Positions 1-8,584 of a stretch of 64,000 nt of DNA are shown here, in pieces. The notes under the pieces are model-generated. The model saw only the letters and a list, made by a program, of their open reading frames with translations. It was not told the origin of the DNA and did no database searches. Every line of letters starts with the position of its first letter. Position 1 is the first letter of the stretch. Origin of the DNA: Sva-07 sp963728195 (lineage in GTDB: Bacteria > Actinomycetota > Acidimicrobiia > Acidimicrobiales > Ilumatobacteraceae); NCBI GenBank assembly GCA_963728195.1, contig CAVSIX010000013.1, positions 244,997-308,996 of the forward strand, written 5' to 3'. The position numbers and the translations under genes were made by a program.

Positions 1-1
1 C

Positions 2-622
2 GACGACGACGGGACGGTCACCTACTACGCCAGCTACACCGCATACGACGGCCATCAGATCCTTCCCCAACTGATCGAGACCGCCGACTTCAGCGGGTTC
101 CGGATCGCCACGCTCACCGGGCACGCGGCCCAGAACAAGGGGATGGCCATCTTCCCTCGCCGGATCGGCGGCCGCTACGTTGCGTTGAGCCGACAGGACA
201 ACGTCAACAACTTCGTCATGACGTCGACCGACATCCGTGTGTGGCGTGAGGCGACACGGATTCAGGAACCCGAGCGGCCGTGGGAGCTCATGCAGCTCGG
301 CAACTGCGGCTCACCGCTCGAGACCGATGCCGGTTGGGTCGTGATCACGCATGGCGTCGGCCCGATGCGCAGGTACTCCCTGGGCGCGTTGCTCCTCGAC
401 ATCGACGACCCGAGTCGCGTGATCGGGCATCTGCGCGAGCCGCTGCTGTCGCCGAGTGTCGACGAACGCGAAGGGTACGTGCCCAATGTCGTCTACTCGT
501 GCGGCAGCCTGATTCACGGTGACCATCTCGTGCTGCCCTATGGCTACGCCGACGTCGGCGCTCGGGTCGCGACGATGCGGGTCGATGAACTGCTCAGCCG
601 GTTGACCGACCCGCCGACATGA
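2..622 (+). CDS. GH130-family glycoside phosphorylase/hydrolase (C-terminal part)
   Basis: The reading frame is already open at the window edge, so the N-terminus lies outside; about 206 residues are visible. The segment has the look of a five-bladed propeller of family GH130 (beta-mannoside phosphorylases and related hydrolases): an RIGGRYVALSR blade, then WELMQLGNCGSPLETDAGW and VTHGVGPMRRYSLGALLLD, and an LPYGYAD ending. GH130 enzymes act on beta-1,4- or beta-1,2-mannosides, with or without phosphate; the catalytic Asp region lies upstream and cannot be seen, so substrate and mechanism are open. It converges with the next gene and overlaps it by 29 bp. The two glycosyltransferases beyond suggest a locus for making or recycling a mannose-containing glycan. 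Confidence 0.85.
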   Translation, partial: DDDGTVTYYASYTAYDGHQILPQLIETADFSGFRIATLTGHAAQNKGMAIFPRRIGGRYVALSRQDNVNNFVMTSTDIRVWREATRIQEPERPWELMQLGNCGSPLETDAGWVVITHGVGPMRRYSLGALLLDIDDPSRVIGHLREPLLSPSVDEREGYVPNVVYSCGSLIHGDHLVLPYGYADVGARVATMRVDELLSRLTDPPT

Positions 623-1643
623 GGTGGCCGGCCCCGCCCTCATGGTCCCGCTCACGCGTCACGTGCTGCAACGTCGCGATCAGCGCCAAGGTCGACTCGG
701 CGCCCTGATTGAGGTTCGGACCGGTGGCGGTGAGGCCGTCGTAGCCGCCGTGGGTGTCGGGGTCCCACATCACCACACCGAGGTCGTTGTCGCCGGCGAA
801 CCATGCGACGGCCAGATCGACCCCTTGTTGCCAGTGGTCGTCGCCGGTCACGACATGCGCCCGGTGACAAGCATCGGCGAGCGCCGCGATCTCGATCGGC
901 TGTTGATCGAATCGGCCGGCGGTGTCGCCGGGGCCAGCGCCACCGACCGGCGTCGGCGAGAGATGGCCGTCGAGTGACTCGCGATCGAGGAGCCAACGCA
1001 GCATGACGAGCCCGTCGTCGACGACCTCGGGTCGATTCAGCACGTCGCCGGCGGCGATGAGTGCCTCGGCAAGCGCGGCGTTCGCATACGACAGACGCGG
1101 TTCTGGCCAGGGCCAGTCCACACTCGTCGACGGTGACCCGATGGCCGCGACGGCGTCGGAAAGCAGCTCGCGCGAGCGACGGTGGCGTTGGTCGTACCGG
1201 GCCACCTCAGCCGCCCCGAGCGCAGCGAACGCCATCGCCCGACGGTGAGGGGAACGCTGCGACGACCCGTGATCGAAGTACGACAACGCGCTGGTGCGCA
1301 TCCACTCCTCGGGAGCGCGGCGCACTGCCGTGCCGAACGCCCACAGGCTCCGACCCCAACAGTCCTCGACACCATGACGTCCGTGCCAGCGCCCCCTGGC
1401 GTCGCGGCGATTGCGGACCCGGCCGTGCACGTTCTGCGCCTCTGCCAGGAATCGAAACGCCGTTCGACCCAGATCCCGTACCGCTTGGCTGTGTGCCGGT
1501 TCACGAACGGCGACGATCAGCAACCGGGCGACATCGTCGGCGCAGTACCCCTCTTCGCGACGCGGTTCGGCGTGATCAGCGTGTTCGAACATCCCGATCC
1601 GGTCGCTCATCGACAGCACGTGTGCGAACGAAGGCAGTGTCAT
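594..1643 (-). CDS. Glycosyltransferase-associated (alpha/alpha)-barrel-like protein
   Basis: A 349-residue protein. The start was placed at the ATG at 1643 because it overlaps the stop of the upstream glycosyltransferase as ATGA, which indicates translational coupling. The sequence is rich in amphipathic helices with conserved aromatic and acidic patches (EEGYCADDVARLL near residue 30, VEDCWGRSLWAFG near 95, WPWPEPRLSYANA near 180, GRFDQQPIEIAALADAC near 245, a late NQGAESTLA). This pattern is typical of helical-toroid carbohydrate-active proteins. I recall related sequences annotated as glycosyltransferases or fused to GT4 domains, but I see no Rossmann-type donor-binding motif here. A role in mannan or mannogen-type polymer metabolism with its neighbours is inference. 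Confidence 0.65.
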   Translation of the reverse strand: MTLPSFAHVLSMSDRIGMFEHADHAEPRREEGYCADDVARLLIVAVREPAHSQAVRDLGRTAFRFLAEAQNVHGRVRNRRDARGRWHGRHGVEDCWGRSLWAFGTAVRRAPEEWMRTSALSYFDHGSSQRSPHRRAMAFAALGAAEVARYDQRHRRSRELLSDAVAAIGSPSTSVDWPWPEPRLSYANAALAEALIAAGDVLNRPEVVDDGLVMLRWLLDRESLDGHLSPTPVGGAGPGDTAGRFDQQPIEIAALADACHRAHVVTGDDHWQQGVDLAVAWFAGDNDLGVVMWDPDTHGGYDGLTATGPNLNQGAESTLALIATLQHVTRERDHEGGAGHLMSAGRSTG

Positions 1644-2811
1644 GACGGCACCGGTCGGCGAGATGCCACGATGAGCTCGGCGAGCTCCCCGTACCGATGC
1701 GCGACCGCCGACCACGCCAGACCGGGCGCGAGTCGGCGTGCTTCGGCCTCCATCGACGCGGCAAGCGCCCGATCGGTGAGCACCGAGCGGATCGCGCGGC
1801 CCAGTGCCACCGGGTCGCGCTGGGGCACGACGATGCCGGCGCCGGTTCCGAGAAGTTCCACAGCGTGGGGAAAGGCGGTCGACACCACCGGGCGACCGGC
1901 GGCGACTGCGTCGACCAACACCCCGGAGGTCACTTGGTCACGTGAGTCATAGGGCAGCACGACGAGATCGGCCGACTGGATGAGTTCGGTCAACGACATC
2001 AGATCGCGGTAGGTGTCGTCGAACATGATGTCGACGATCGACGAAGCGGCGCGGTCCACCAGCATCTGGCGATAGGCCTCGCCGTGTCGTTCGCGGACCT
2101 TCGGGTGCGTCGCCCCGGCCACGACGTACTCGGGAAGCGGGTCGACATCGGCGAGCTCGCCCATGGCGTCGATGGCCCACTCGATGCCCTTGCCGGGCCC
2201 GAGAAGCCCCCAGGTCAGCAGGCGCGGCGGAGTTCCGGGGCGGCGCTGCGATGCGGACGGAGCGGCGAGCGGTGTGGCCGCACCATGGGGGATCACGTGC
2301 ACCTTCGAACCATCGACGTCGTAGCCGGCCAGCAATCGAGCGTGCGCCGTCCTGGTCATGACGACGGCGGCGTCGGCGCTGCGGCACACCTGCTCGAGGA
2401 CCCGCCGCTGATTCTCGGACGGCTCCGTCAGGACGGTGTGGGCGACCACGACGACCGGTGCGTCGATCGAGGCGACCAGATCGATGATCGACTCGCCGTC
2501 GACTCCGTCGTACAGGCCGTATTCATGTTGGACGATCACGAGATCTTGCGATTCAACGCGTCGATTGCGCGCCGATGGTCGGCGTCGTCGGGGTCGGTGA
2601 GCGAGCCCACGACCAGGACGTCTTCGACCTCGGGAGTCGATCCGCAGCGCACCACGTCGACCGAGGCCCCCTCGCCGATCAACCCCGCCGCAAGGGCGGC
2701 GGAGAACGTGGCGATCCCACACGATGTCGGTGGGAAGGTCGACAAGATGCCGAAGGACGGGGCAGCGGTGGGGTCCGGCGGACCGGTGGTGACTCGGGCA
2801 GGGGTGTGCAC
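1640..2811 (-). pseudogene. GT4-family glycosyltransferase, interrupted by a 1-base frameshift
   Basis: The N-terminal third (FGILSTFPPTSCGIATFSAA, the nucleotide-sugar transferase opening) is read from a GTG at 2811, preceded seven bases upstream by AAGGAG. That frame hits a stop at 2536. The rest of the enzyme (QDLVIVQHEYGLYDG, LLTWGLLGPGKGIEWAI, then the donor-binding region VVLPYDSRDQVTSGVLVDAVAAG) continues in a second frame to 1640. The switch lies at about 2548-2551, between AIDALN and QDLVIVQHEY; one missing base would restore a continuous protein of about 390 residues. The gene is coupled to the downstream barrel-like gene through ATGA. It is either a recent pseudogene or a sequencing/assembly error; both halves look otherwise intact, which favours a recent event or an error. 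Confidence 0.8.
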
Positions 2812-3011
2812 GGCAGAACTCCTTGTTCGGCTCAGCCGAGGCGTCGAGCCTGCGGAGGGCGACAGCACTGCGATGGCCGGCCGGCCCAAGCGGGGCGCAC
2901 TCGCCCAAGGGGCGTGGTTGCACCGTACTGCCCACGATCGCGAACCGGCATCGGTACCCTGCACTCATTCCCGCTCGCCATCACGAGACCGCCGCCGATT
3001 CGCTATTTCGA

Positions 3012-4010
3012 GTGGCGGTACTCGCACCGATTTCGTGGCGCACGCCACCACGGCACTACGGACCGTGGGAACAGTTCGCCTCGCTGCTTGCCAACGGGCT
3101 CGTTGCCGCCGGGCACGACGTCACCCTGTTCGCGACGGGCGACTCACTCACCACCGCCAACCTGTGCGCCACCGCAAGCGCTGGTTGGTCCGACGACCCC
3201 GCCATCGAACCGAAGGTGGCCGAGTGCATCCACATCGCCTCGGCGTTCGAACGAGCCGCCGACTTCGACATCATCCACAACGGGTTCGACTTCCTGCCGC
3301 TCACCTACAGCGCACTGGTCGACACGCCCGTCATCACGACCATCCACGGGTTCTCCTCGCAACGGATCGTCCCGGTCTACGAGCGCTACGACGCCACGAC
3401 CCACTATGTGGCGATCAGCGATGCCGACCGACATCCGCGACTGAACTACGCCGCGACGATCCACCACGGCATCACGACCGCCGACTTCCACGTCTCACCG
3501 GCTCCGGGAGAGCACCTGCTGTACTTCGGGCGCATCCACCCCGACAAGGGAACCGCACACGCGATCGCCGTCGCCCGACGCACCGGACGCCGACTCGACA
3601 TTGCGGGCATCATCCAGGACGAGGACTACTTCCGTACCGAGGTCGCACCTCATCTGGGCGACGACGTTCGCTACCTCGGCCCGGTCACCGCAACCGAACG
3701 ATCCGCCGTCCTCGGCGGCGCTCACGCACTCCTCCACCTGATCGACTTCGACGAACCATTCGGCTACAGCGTGGTCGAGGCCATGGCCTGTGGTACCCCG
3801 GTCATCGCCAACGGGCGTGGGTCGATGCCAGAACTGATCGACGACGGCACGACCGGGTTCGTCGTCGGCACGATCGAGCAAGCCGTCGACGCCGTCGGAG
3901 CCGCCGACCGACTCGACCGACTCGCGATCCGTGCGACCGCAGTCGAGCGATTCGACGTGTCCCGCATGATCGATCGGTACGTCGAGGTGTACTCGGAGAT
4001 CGTCAGGTAG
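3012..4010 (+). CDS. GT4-family glycosyltransferase
   Basis: An intact enzyme of about 332 residues. It opens VAVLAPISWRTPPRHYGPWE, a typical start for actinobacterial GT4 enzymes that bind a nucleotide sugar. The middle has IIHNGFDFLPL and HLLYFGRIHPDKGTAHAI (the start of the donor-binding domain), and the C-terminal donor site has DEPFGYSVVEAMACGTPVIA with the E-x7-E-like arrangement. The reading frame extends upstream to 2823, but the extra residues are arginine-rich and cross the divergent neighbour's start, so I chose GTG 3012; there is no good ribosome binding site and the start may be a few codons off. It is transcribed divergently from the frameshifted GT4. It probably works on the same glycan as the GH130 protein. 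Confidence 0.82.
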   Translation: MAVLAPISWRTPPRHYGPWEQFASLLANGLVAAGHDVTLFATGDSLTTANLCATASAGWSDDPAIEPKVAECIHIASAFERAADFDIIHNGFDFLPLTYSALVDTPVITTIHGFSSQRIVPVYERYDATTHYVAISDADRHPRLNYAATIHHGITTADFHVSPAPGEHLLYFGRIHPDKGTAHAIAVARRTGRRLDIAGIIQDEDYFRTEVAPHLGDDVRYLGPVTATERSAVLGGAHALLHLIDFDEPFGYSVVEAMACGTPVIANGRGSMPELIDDGTTGFVVGTIEQAVDAVGAADRLDRLAIRATAVERFDVSRMIDRYVEVYSEIVR

Positions 4011-4179
4011 CCCGCAGGGAACACTGTCTCGCAACTGAGCAAGGCCGAGACCCTTGTCTCCACGCACCACACGTCGCTGGCTACATCGTCGGAGGAAGGC
4101 ATCGCATCATGATTGTCGACCACCGACGAGTCTCGCCGCCGGCGGCGGTCGGAGTGCAGGTGCATACAACGACGGGGTC

Positions 4180-4328
4180 GCCTGGACCACGATCTCCCAC
4201 ACGCCTGGCGCTCGTTCGCGCATCCCCGGCGCCGTTCGGAGGTTTCCTCACGGGGCAACGTACGCCGATTTCCTTGGATGCGGGCCCTCGAAAGCCTCCC
4301 GAGAATCCGTATCTTGCCTGCTAGACGA
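4180..4328 (-). pseudogene. Relic of a sister tyrosine integrase 5' end and its upstream region
   Basis: These roughly 150 bases are a diverged copy of 22419-22587, the 5' end and upstream region of the intact integrase. Reading the minus strand gives NLRTAPGMRERAPGVWEIVV, against NLRTAPGMRERTPGVWEIVV in the live gene. Similarity stops abruptly at 4180, right after the equivalent of codon 24. One extra base and a stop before the conserved stretch put the initial GTG out of frame, so it cannot be expressed. It lies outside the current element, adjacent to its left repeat. The simplest reading is that an older related element used the same tRNA, was lost or eroded, and left this fragment behind. 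Confidence 0.8.
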
Positions 4329-4374
4329 TGGTGGGGCGGGTGGGCATCGAACCCACGACCGACGGATTATGAGT
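4329..4374. repeat. Distal attachment repeat (tRNA-Met 3' fragment)
   Basis: The 46 bases are identical to 22588-22633. On the minus strand they run from the anticodon loop (ACTCATAATCC) to the encoded CCA end of tRNA-Met. The 5' half of the tRNA is missing, so this copy is not a functional tRNA. Identity ends abruptly at both borders, as expected for a site-specific recombination core. Confidence 0.9.
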
Positions 4375-4457
4375 AGCCGCTCGGGTGTCCGTCGAGTACC
4401 GGATGATGCCGCTGAGCAGGTCTTTCGCGACTTCCGTGTCCGTCGGGTACCGCCGAT

Positions 4458-4499
4458 ATCCAAGATGTTCCGGCGAGTTTCTTGGATGAAATCTTGGAT
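4458..4499. promoter_or_regulatory. Candidate integrase arm-type sites, distal end
   Basis: Three copies of an 8-base motif, TCTTGGAT, lie just inside the element: inverted at 4458-4465 and direct at 4480-4487 and 4492-4499. Three direct copies of the same word sit just inside the other end at 22511-22538. Such paired sets flanking the core in the circular form are typical of lambda-type integrase arm-binding sites. The assignment is inference from position and repetition. Confidence 0.5.
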
Positions 4500-4510
4500 G
4501 GATTCGGTCC

Positions 4511-4675
4511 TCAGCGGCTTTCGCTCGGCCCTTCGTCCTCACGCGCGTCGCGCTGCTCGCCGACTTCCATCCCGAGTCGGGCCGCGGCGTAGGCCGCATC
4601 GAACTCGGCCCGTTCGTCGGTGGTCATGCTTGCGAGCCGGCGATGCTTCACGTCGTCGATCGTGGTGCGTGCCAT
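4511..4675 (-). CDS. Small protein resembling the N-terminus of an HTH antitoxin
   Basis: A 54-residue reading frame, MARTTIDDVKHRRLASMTTD..., ending DEGPSESR. The opening (start, TIDDVK, then MTTDERAEFDAAYAAARL) resembles the N-terminal extension of HigA/XRE-type antitoxins in actinobacteria. In those, a helix-turn-helix domain normally follows the VGEQ segment; here the protein stops before any HTH. It is either a degenerate antitoxin or a short independent protein. No toxin partner is visible next to it. It lies just downstream of another small gene on the same strand, near the element end. Confidence 0.45.
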   Translation of the reverse strand: MARTTIDDVKHRRLASMTTDERAEFDAAYAAARLGMEVGEQRDAREDEGPSESR

Positions 4676-4708
4676 CAGCCTGAGGATTCTCCCTGGGTCA
4701 AACGGCTC

Positions 4709-4888
4709 TCAGCCACTCGGCTCTGCCGCCACTCGTCGGGCGTTGATCTCGTCGATGTAGGCGGTGACCTTTGCGGGTGTGTCGAGCACGCGACCATCGG
4801 CGGCGATCGGAACGTCGTCGTCGGTGGGCGAACGAGAATCAGCGAAGAACTCCTCCACCGTCCACACTCGAACCGTCTTCTCAGCCAC
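4709..4888 (-). CDS. Small hypothetical protein downstream of the relaxase
   Basis: A 59-residue frame starting at GTG 4888, with normal, not arginine-rich, composition: VAEKTVRVWTVEEFFAD at the start and DTPAKVTAYIDEINARRVAAE near the end. It lies on the same strand as the relaxase, 54 bp downstream of its stop, and 33 bp ahead of the antitoxin-like gene, so the three may be co-transcribed. I do not recognise the family. Small proteins at this position in mobilizable elements are often relaxase accessory or DNA-binding factors, but nothing in the sequence proves it. Confidence 0.4.
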   Translation of the reverse strand: MAEKTVRVWTVEEFFADSRSPTDDDVPIAADGRVLDTPAKVTAYIDEINARRVAAEPSG

Positions 4889-4942
4889 GAACCCACGATA
4901 CCCGTCACCGATCTGCGGGATCGGACGATCCCGCGCTGGAGA

Positions 4943-7867
4943 TCAGAGGTCGATTGACATGTCGACGGAAGCCGACTCACGTTCCTGCATCTGGTCGACG
5001 ATCTCGTCGACCAGGCGGCAGTGCGATGCGTAGGCGTCCTCGTGGTCGATCACGTCGCTGTAGGCGACGTGGTGTTGCTCGAGGTGGGCGGCGAAGATCC
5101 CCCAGAGTCGGCGCATGCCAGCGGTCTCCTCCATCGGGCCGAGCTGCTCGATCGCCCAGTCCGGCTCTTGGAGGCGCAGACGATGGGCTCGCAGATGGAT
5201 GTCGCGCCAGATCGCCTTGTCGACCTCCTTGAACCTCGCATCGTCGGCCTTGCCTGTCCGGAGGTCGTACCGCTCGGCGAACAGGTCGCGGAGTTGCTCG
5301 CCGTTCAAAGCTGAAGGAGGGCGGATGAGCTTGCCGGTGAGTTCGGCTCGGCGGGTGTGGGCGGGCTGGTCGATCCAGTCGGTGGTGAGGCACCGGCTCA
5401 GGACGTCTGCGGCGGTGTCCTCGCCCGTCGTGGCGACGAAGGCGAGATTGCTCGACCGGCCACGAGTGAGCGGTACATAGATGTTGCGGACATCGGTCGG
5501 GTGGTCGAGGTACAGGATGCCGACGTCCACAGTGCGACCTTGCGCGCCCATGCCGGTGGCGGCGTATGCCAGCTCGACGTGCTGGGTCACGTAGGTGGCC
5601 GGGAGGCGGACGCTGCCGTTGCGGCCGGTGGCGACGAGCGAGCCGTCGCTGCCGATTCGATCGACGGTCCACGTCGCTCGGTTGCGGACCATGTCGCCGC
5701 GGTCGGTGCGCAGCCGGCGGTCGTTGCGCCGCGTCGCGATCTCGTCGCCGACGAAGACTCGTCCACCTGCGATCGTGGCGTGTCGGCCGTCCGGGTTGAT
5801 CTCGCCGACATGGATGCGAATGAGCTGGGCTCGGTCGTTGAGCACGGCGACGGTCTCGTTCGTCGGTGCCATCAGCAGCACCTCGTCGCCGGCCTGCCGG
5901 TGTCGCCACCACGTGTGGATCGCGTTGCGTTCCATCTGCGTGGACGGGCCGCCGCGGAGGCGCTCGTGCGAGTCGTAGAGGTCGAGGACGTCGACGTCGC
6001 CGCGGCGGAGTCGGAGACTGGCGTCGCGTTCCCACGCACTGGTGAAGCGGTGGACGCTCTCGAGTTCGATCGCGCCGAACGTGTCGACGGCGAGGCCGAA
6101 CATGCCGCCTCGGCCGACGGCCGAGAACTGCAGTGGATCACCGACGAGCACGACACGCCAGGACCGCTGGTCGGCGAGCGCGGCGAGTTCCGCGAGCTTG
6201 GCGGTGGGGATCATGCCGGCCTCGTCGACGATCACCGTCGCTCCTGTGGGCAGGTCGAATCGATGGTCGGGCCTTCTCGGCAGGTTGTGCTCGATCAACA
6301 ACTTGTCGACGGTGTCGGCCTCGACGCCGGTCTCGATAGCGAGCACCTCGGCGGCCGCGGCCGACGGGGCCACCCCGAACACCGCTCGTCCGTCGAGTCG
6401 GAGCTGCTCGACGGCGGGCGCGAGCGCAGTCGTCTTGCCGGTTCCGGCGGGGCCGACGACGAGCACCAGCTCCGCTCCCCCGGCCACTGCGCTGGCCGCC
6501 ACGCGCTGTGGATCGGTGAGGTGCGTCGTCGCCACGGCGAGGCCGTCGCGATCCTCCTCGAGTGAGCCTAGACGGCGGTCTGCCCACTCGATCAGTCCGG
6601 CCTCCTGGTCGAGCACTCCGTTGGTGGTGAGTGCCCGATCGATCGCGGACTCGGTGACTGGCCGGCCGTCTCGGCGCAGCATCGCTCCGTCGGGAATCGG
6701 GCGCGACAGGTCGACGCAGTGCGATGCGCCGAGGTGCCCGGCGGACTGCTCGATCCACTCGACGAGCGGTTCCGCTCCGACGGCGAGATCGGTCGGAACG
6801 GCTGCTGCGACTTCGCGGTGGAGCTCCGTCGGCCGCCACGACGACTGCCGCTCGACGATCGAGTCCATCGCATGGTGCAACACGTCCGACGCCTCCTCTC
6901 CGGAGAGGCCGCGTCGGGCGTCGACGCGATCGATTGCATCGTCGACCACACGATCCGAGTCGAGCCCGAACCGCCGGGTCTGCTCCGCCCAGCCGGCGTG
7001 CAGCACCTCGGCGTCGATTGAGTGCGACTTGTGGGGACGGCTGTCGACGACAGCCTCCCGTTCCAGCCGCCATCGCTCGCGGGGCGTCGGCTCACGGCCC
7101 ATCGAGTCGATGAAGCGATCGAGCTTGTCGTCCACGCGCGGCCGGACGTCGGAGGTACGAGCCGAGAACTCGACGAGCAGGTCGGCGCTGACGTCACGCA
7201 TCTCGGCGATGCCACGTTCGGGCGCATGCCACCGGACACCGAGGCGCGCCGTCATCTCGGCGCGAAGGCTGGCGTGATAGAGGGCGGAGAGTGTCTGTTG
7301 GTCGTGCTTGATCAGCCGGGCGTCGAGTGCCAGCCAGCGACCGTCCGGCGACTTGACCCGGTTGGCGATCACGAGATGGGTGTGGATCTGCGGGTCGAGC
7401 GCCCGGCTGGTGTGCTGGCGAAACGCGGCCGCCACGATCCCCTCGGCGTCGACCACCGCCACTTCCCCACCGATCCGGTACCGGGTGTGCGCGTGCCCTT
7501 CGATCCAACCGGCGAGCGCCGCGACTGCAGCATCGTGGGCGGCGAGCACCTCCCGGCGAACGTGATGGTCGCCGAGTGCGAACATCACGGACACGGACTT
7601 CGGCGCCGAACATGTCACGTCGAACCCACGCACTGACGTGTCGTCGTACGCGCGGCCGAGCGCACGATCGGGTCGCTGTGGATCCATGCCCGCCATGAGC
7701 GCAAGGAACTGATCGTCGGCGACCTCATCGGCGAGGCCGAGCAGGCTCGCGCCGTCACCCATCCAGACGCCGCGTGGCTCCCCGGAGTCGAGGTAGTAGT
7801 TCGGGAGCGCCTCGACGTAGTAGGCGCCGGCGTCGGCGCCCTTGAGCGTGGTCACTCGCACGGTCAC
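4943..7867 (-). CDS. MobF-family relaxase/helicase (TrwC/TraA-like)
   Basis: A protein of about 974 residues that nicks at oriT and unwinds the strand for conjugative mobilization. The N-terminal TrwC domain has the tyrosine pairs (AYY at residues 15-17, NYY at 23-25), the conserved GFDVTCSAPKSVSVMFALGD segment and the metal-binding histidine cluster (QHTSRALDPQIHTHLVIAN). The C-terminal half is a RecD2-like superfamily 1 helicase: Walker A in LVVGPAGTGKTTAL, Walker B in VIVDEAGMI, motif III-like VLVGDPLQFSAVGRGG, and a late YAATGMGAQGRTVDVG. The frame runs up to 7924, but I placed the start at GTG 7867 because relatives begin (M/V)TVRVTTLKGAD. Length and motifs look complete. The nick site has not been identified; 7868-7980 or 8338-8584 are the nearest candidate oriT regions. 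Confidence 0.93.
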   Translation of the reverse strand: MTVRVTTLKGADAGAYYVEALPNYYLDSGEPRGVWMGDGASLLGLADEVADDQFLALMAGMDPQRPDRALGRAYDDTSVRGFDVTCSAPKSVSVMFALGDHHVRREVLAAHDAAVAALAGWIEGHAHTRYRIGGEVAVVDAEGIVAAAFRQHTSRALDPQIHTHLVIANRVKSPDGRWLALDARLIKHDQQTLSALYHASLRAEMTARLGVRWHAPERGIAEMRDVSADLLVEFSARTSDVRPRVDDKLDRFIDSMGREPTPRERWRLEREAVVDSRPHKSHSIDAEVLHAGWAEQTRRFGLDSDRVVDDAIDRVDARRGLSGEEASDVLHHAMDSIVERQSSWRPTELHREVAAAVPTDLAVGAEPLVEWIEQSAGHLGASHCVDLSRPIPDGAMLRRDGRPVTESAIDRALTTNGVLDQEAGLIEWADRRLGSLEEDRDGLAVATTHLTDPQRVAASAVAGGAELVLVVGPAGTGKTTALAPAVEQLRLDGRAVFGVAPSAAAAEVLAIETGVEADTVDKLLIEHNLPRRPDHRFDLPTGATVIVDEAGMIPTAKLAELAALADQRSWRVVLVGDPLQFSAVGRGGMFGLAVDTFGAIELESVHRFTSAWERDASLRLRRGDVDVLDLYDSHERLRGGPSTQMERNAIHTWWRHRQAGDEVLLMAPTNETVAVLNDRAQLIRIHVGEINPDGRHATIAGGRVFVGDEIATRRNDRRLRTDRGDMVRNRATWTVDRIGSDGSLVATGRNGSVRLPATYVTQHVELAYAATGMGAQGRTVDVGILYLDHPTDVRNIYVPLTRGRSSNLAFVATTGEDTAADVLSRCLTTDWIDQPAHTRRAELTGKLIRPPSALNGEQLRDLFAERYDLRTGKADDARFKEVDKAIWRDIHLRAHRLRLQEPDWAIEQLGPMEETAGMRRLWGIFAAHLEQHHVAYSDVIDHEDAYASHCRLVDEIVDQMQERESASVDMSIDL

Positions 7868-7980
7868 GGCCGCACACCCCCGCCCGGATGGCTCCCTCGA
7901 CCACTCCCTCGCGCGTATGTGCACTCGTCTGTCCTTGCTGCGTTGGCCACCGCGATGATCGATGTATTCGGCATGGCGAC

Positions 7981-8328
7981 CTACAGCGCGAACAGCCGCT
8001 GCGGCTGTTCGGGAGTGTTCCGACGCGTCCGCGGGTGGCTCGGTGCAGCGACCTCGGCCTCGGGAGCGTCGGGCGGATCGACGGGATCAGGAGTCGCGGA
8101 CGGTGGCCAGGTGATCGGCCCACCGAGCATCTCCTCGAGCGCCGTGCGCGGCACTCGAAGCTGACGACCGACACGGATGACCTTCAGTCCGGCAGCGCCC
8201 TCGGTGTGGAGGAATTGCTGCGCCAACTCGTACGCGCAGGTCTTGCCGATGCGCAGCACGCACGCCGCCTCGCGCACCGACAAGAAGTCGGGTGCCGCCA
8301 CGACGGAGGCCTCTGGGACACACTCCAT
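7981..8328 (-). CDS. Excisionase-family helix-turn-helix protein
   Basis: A protein of about 115 residues with a MerR/Xis-like winged HTH in its first half: FLSVREAACVLRIGKTCAYELAQQ (residues about 15-38), then the wing LKVIRVGRQLRVPRTALEEML. The C-terminal 50 residues are proline-rich and probably disordered. In mobile elements, such proteins act as recombination directionality factors or regulate the relaxase operon. It precedes the relaxase gene by 113 bp on the same strand and lies far from the integrase. The start may be the ATG at 8328 or the one at 8337. Confidence 0.8.
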   Translation of the reverse strand: MECVPEASVVAAPDFLSVREAACVLRIGKTCAYELAQQFLHTEGAAGLKVIRVGRQLRVPRTALEEMLGGPITWPPSATPDPVDPPDAPEAEVAAPSHPRTRRNTPEQPQRLFAL

Positions 8329-8337
8329 GCCCTTCAA

Positions 8338-8584
8338 CGGGCATCGAGAGGCCGACCGCGGGCAATCTTTCTGGCACCCAGCGATCTACCAGGGATTATG
8401 CGGTGGGTCAATCAGGCTCGGAGGCCGCACAGTTCGCCGGCGGTGCTGCGCGACGGACGGTGAACGAGGCCGGCATTACCGAGTGGCTTCTGGAACGACG
8501 AACGGTTTGGCGGATCCTTGGGTGCTGACCGAGTGGATGATGCTGCCGAGTCCATCGCCGACGGTTCGGATCGTGGGCGCTTCG
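8338..8584. other. Non-coding gap between HTH gene and KaiC operon
   Basis: No reading frame here has plausible protein composition; the open frames are arginine-rich shadows of neighbours. It contains the promoter region of the minus-strand HTH/relaxase genes and the 3' flank of the KaiC operon. I see no strong terminator hairpin. It is one of two places where an origin of transfer could lie. Confidence 0.5.

Noticed and set aside
2084..4324. A 746-residue plus-strand open frame over the glycosyltransferases
   Set aside because: It is very arginine-, proline- and histidine-rich, lies antisense to or out of frame with recognisable GT4 genes, and has no family motif.
4329..4374. Second tRNA-Met gene
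   Set aside because: Only the 3' half from the anticodon loop is present; there is no D arm or 5' acceptor strand. It is an attachment-site copy.
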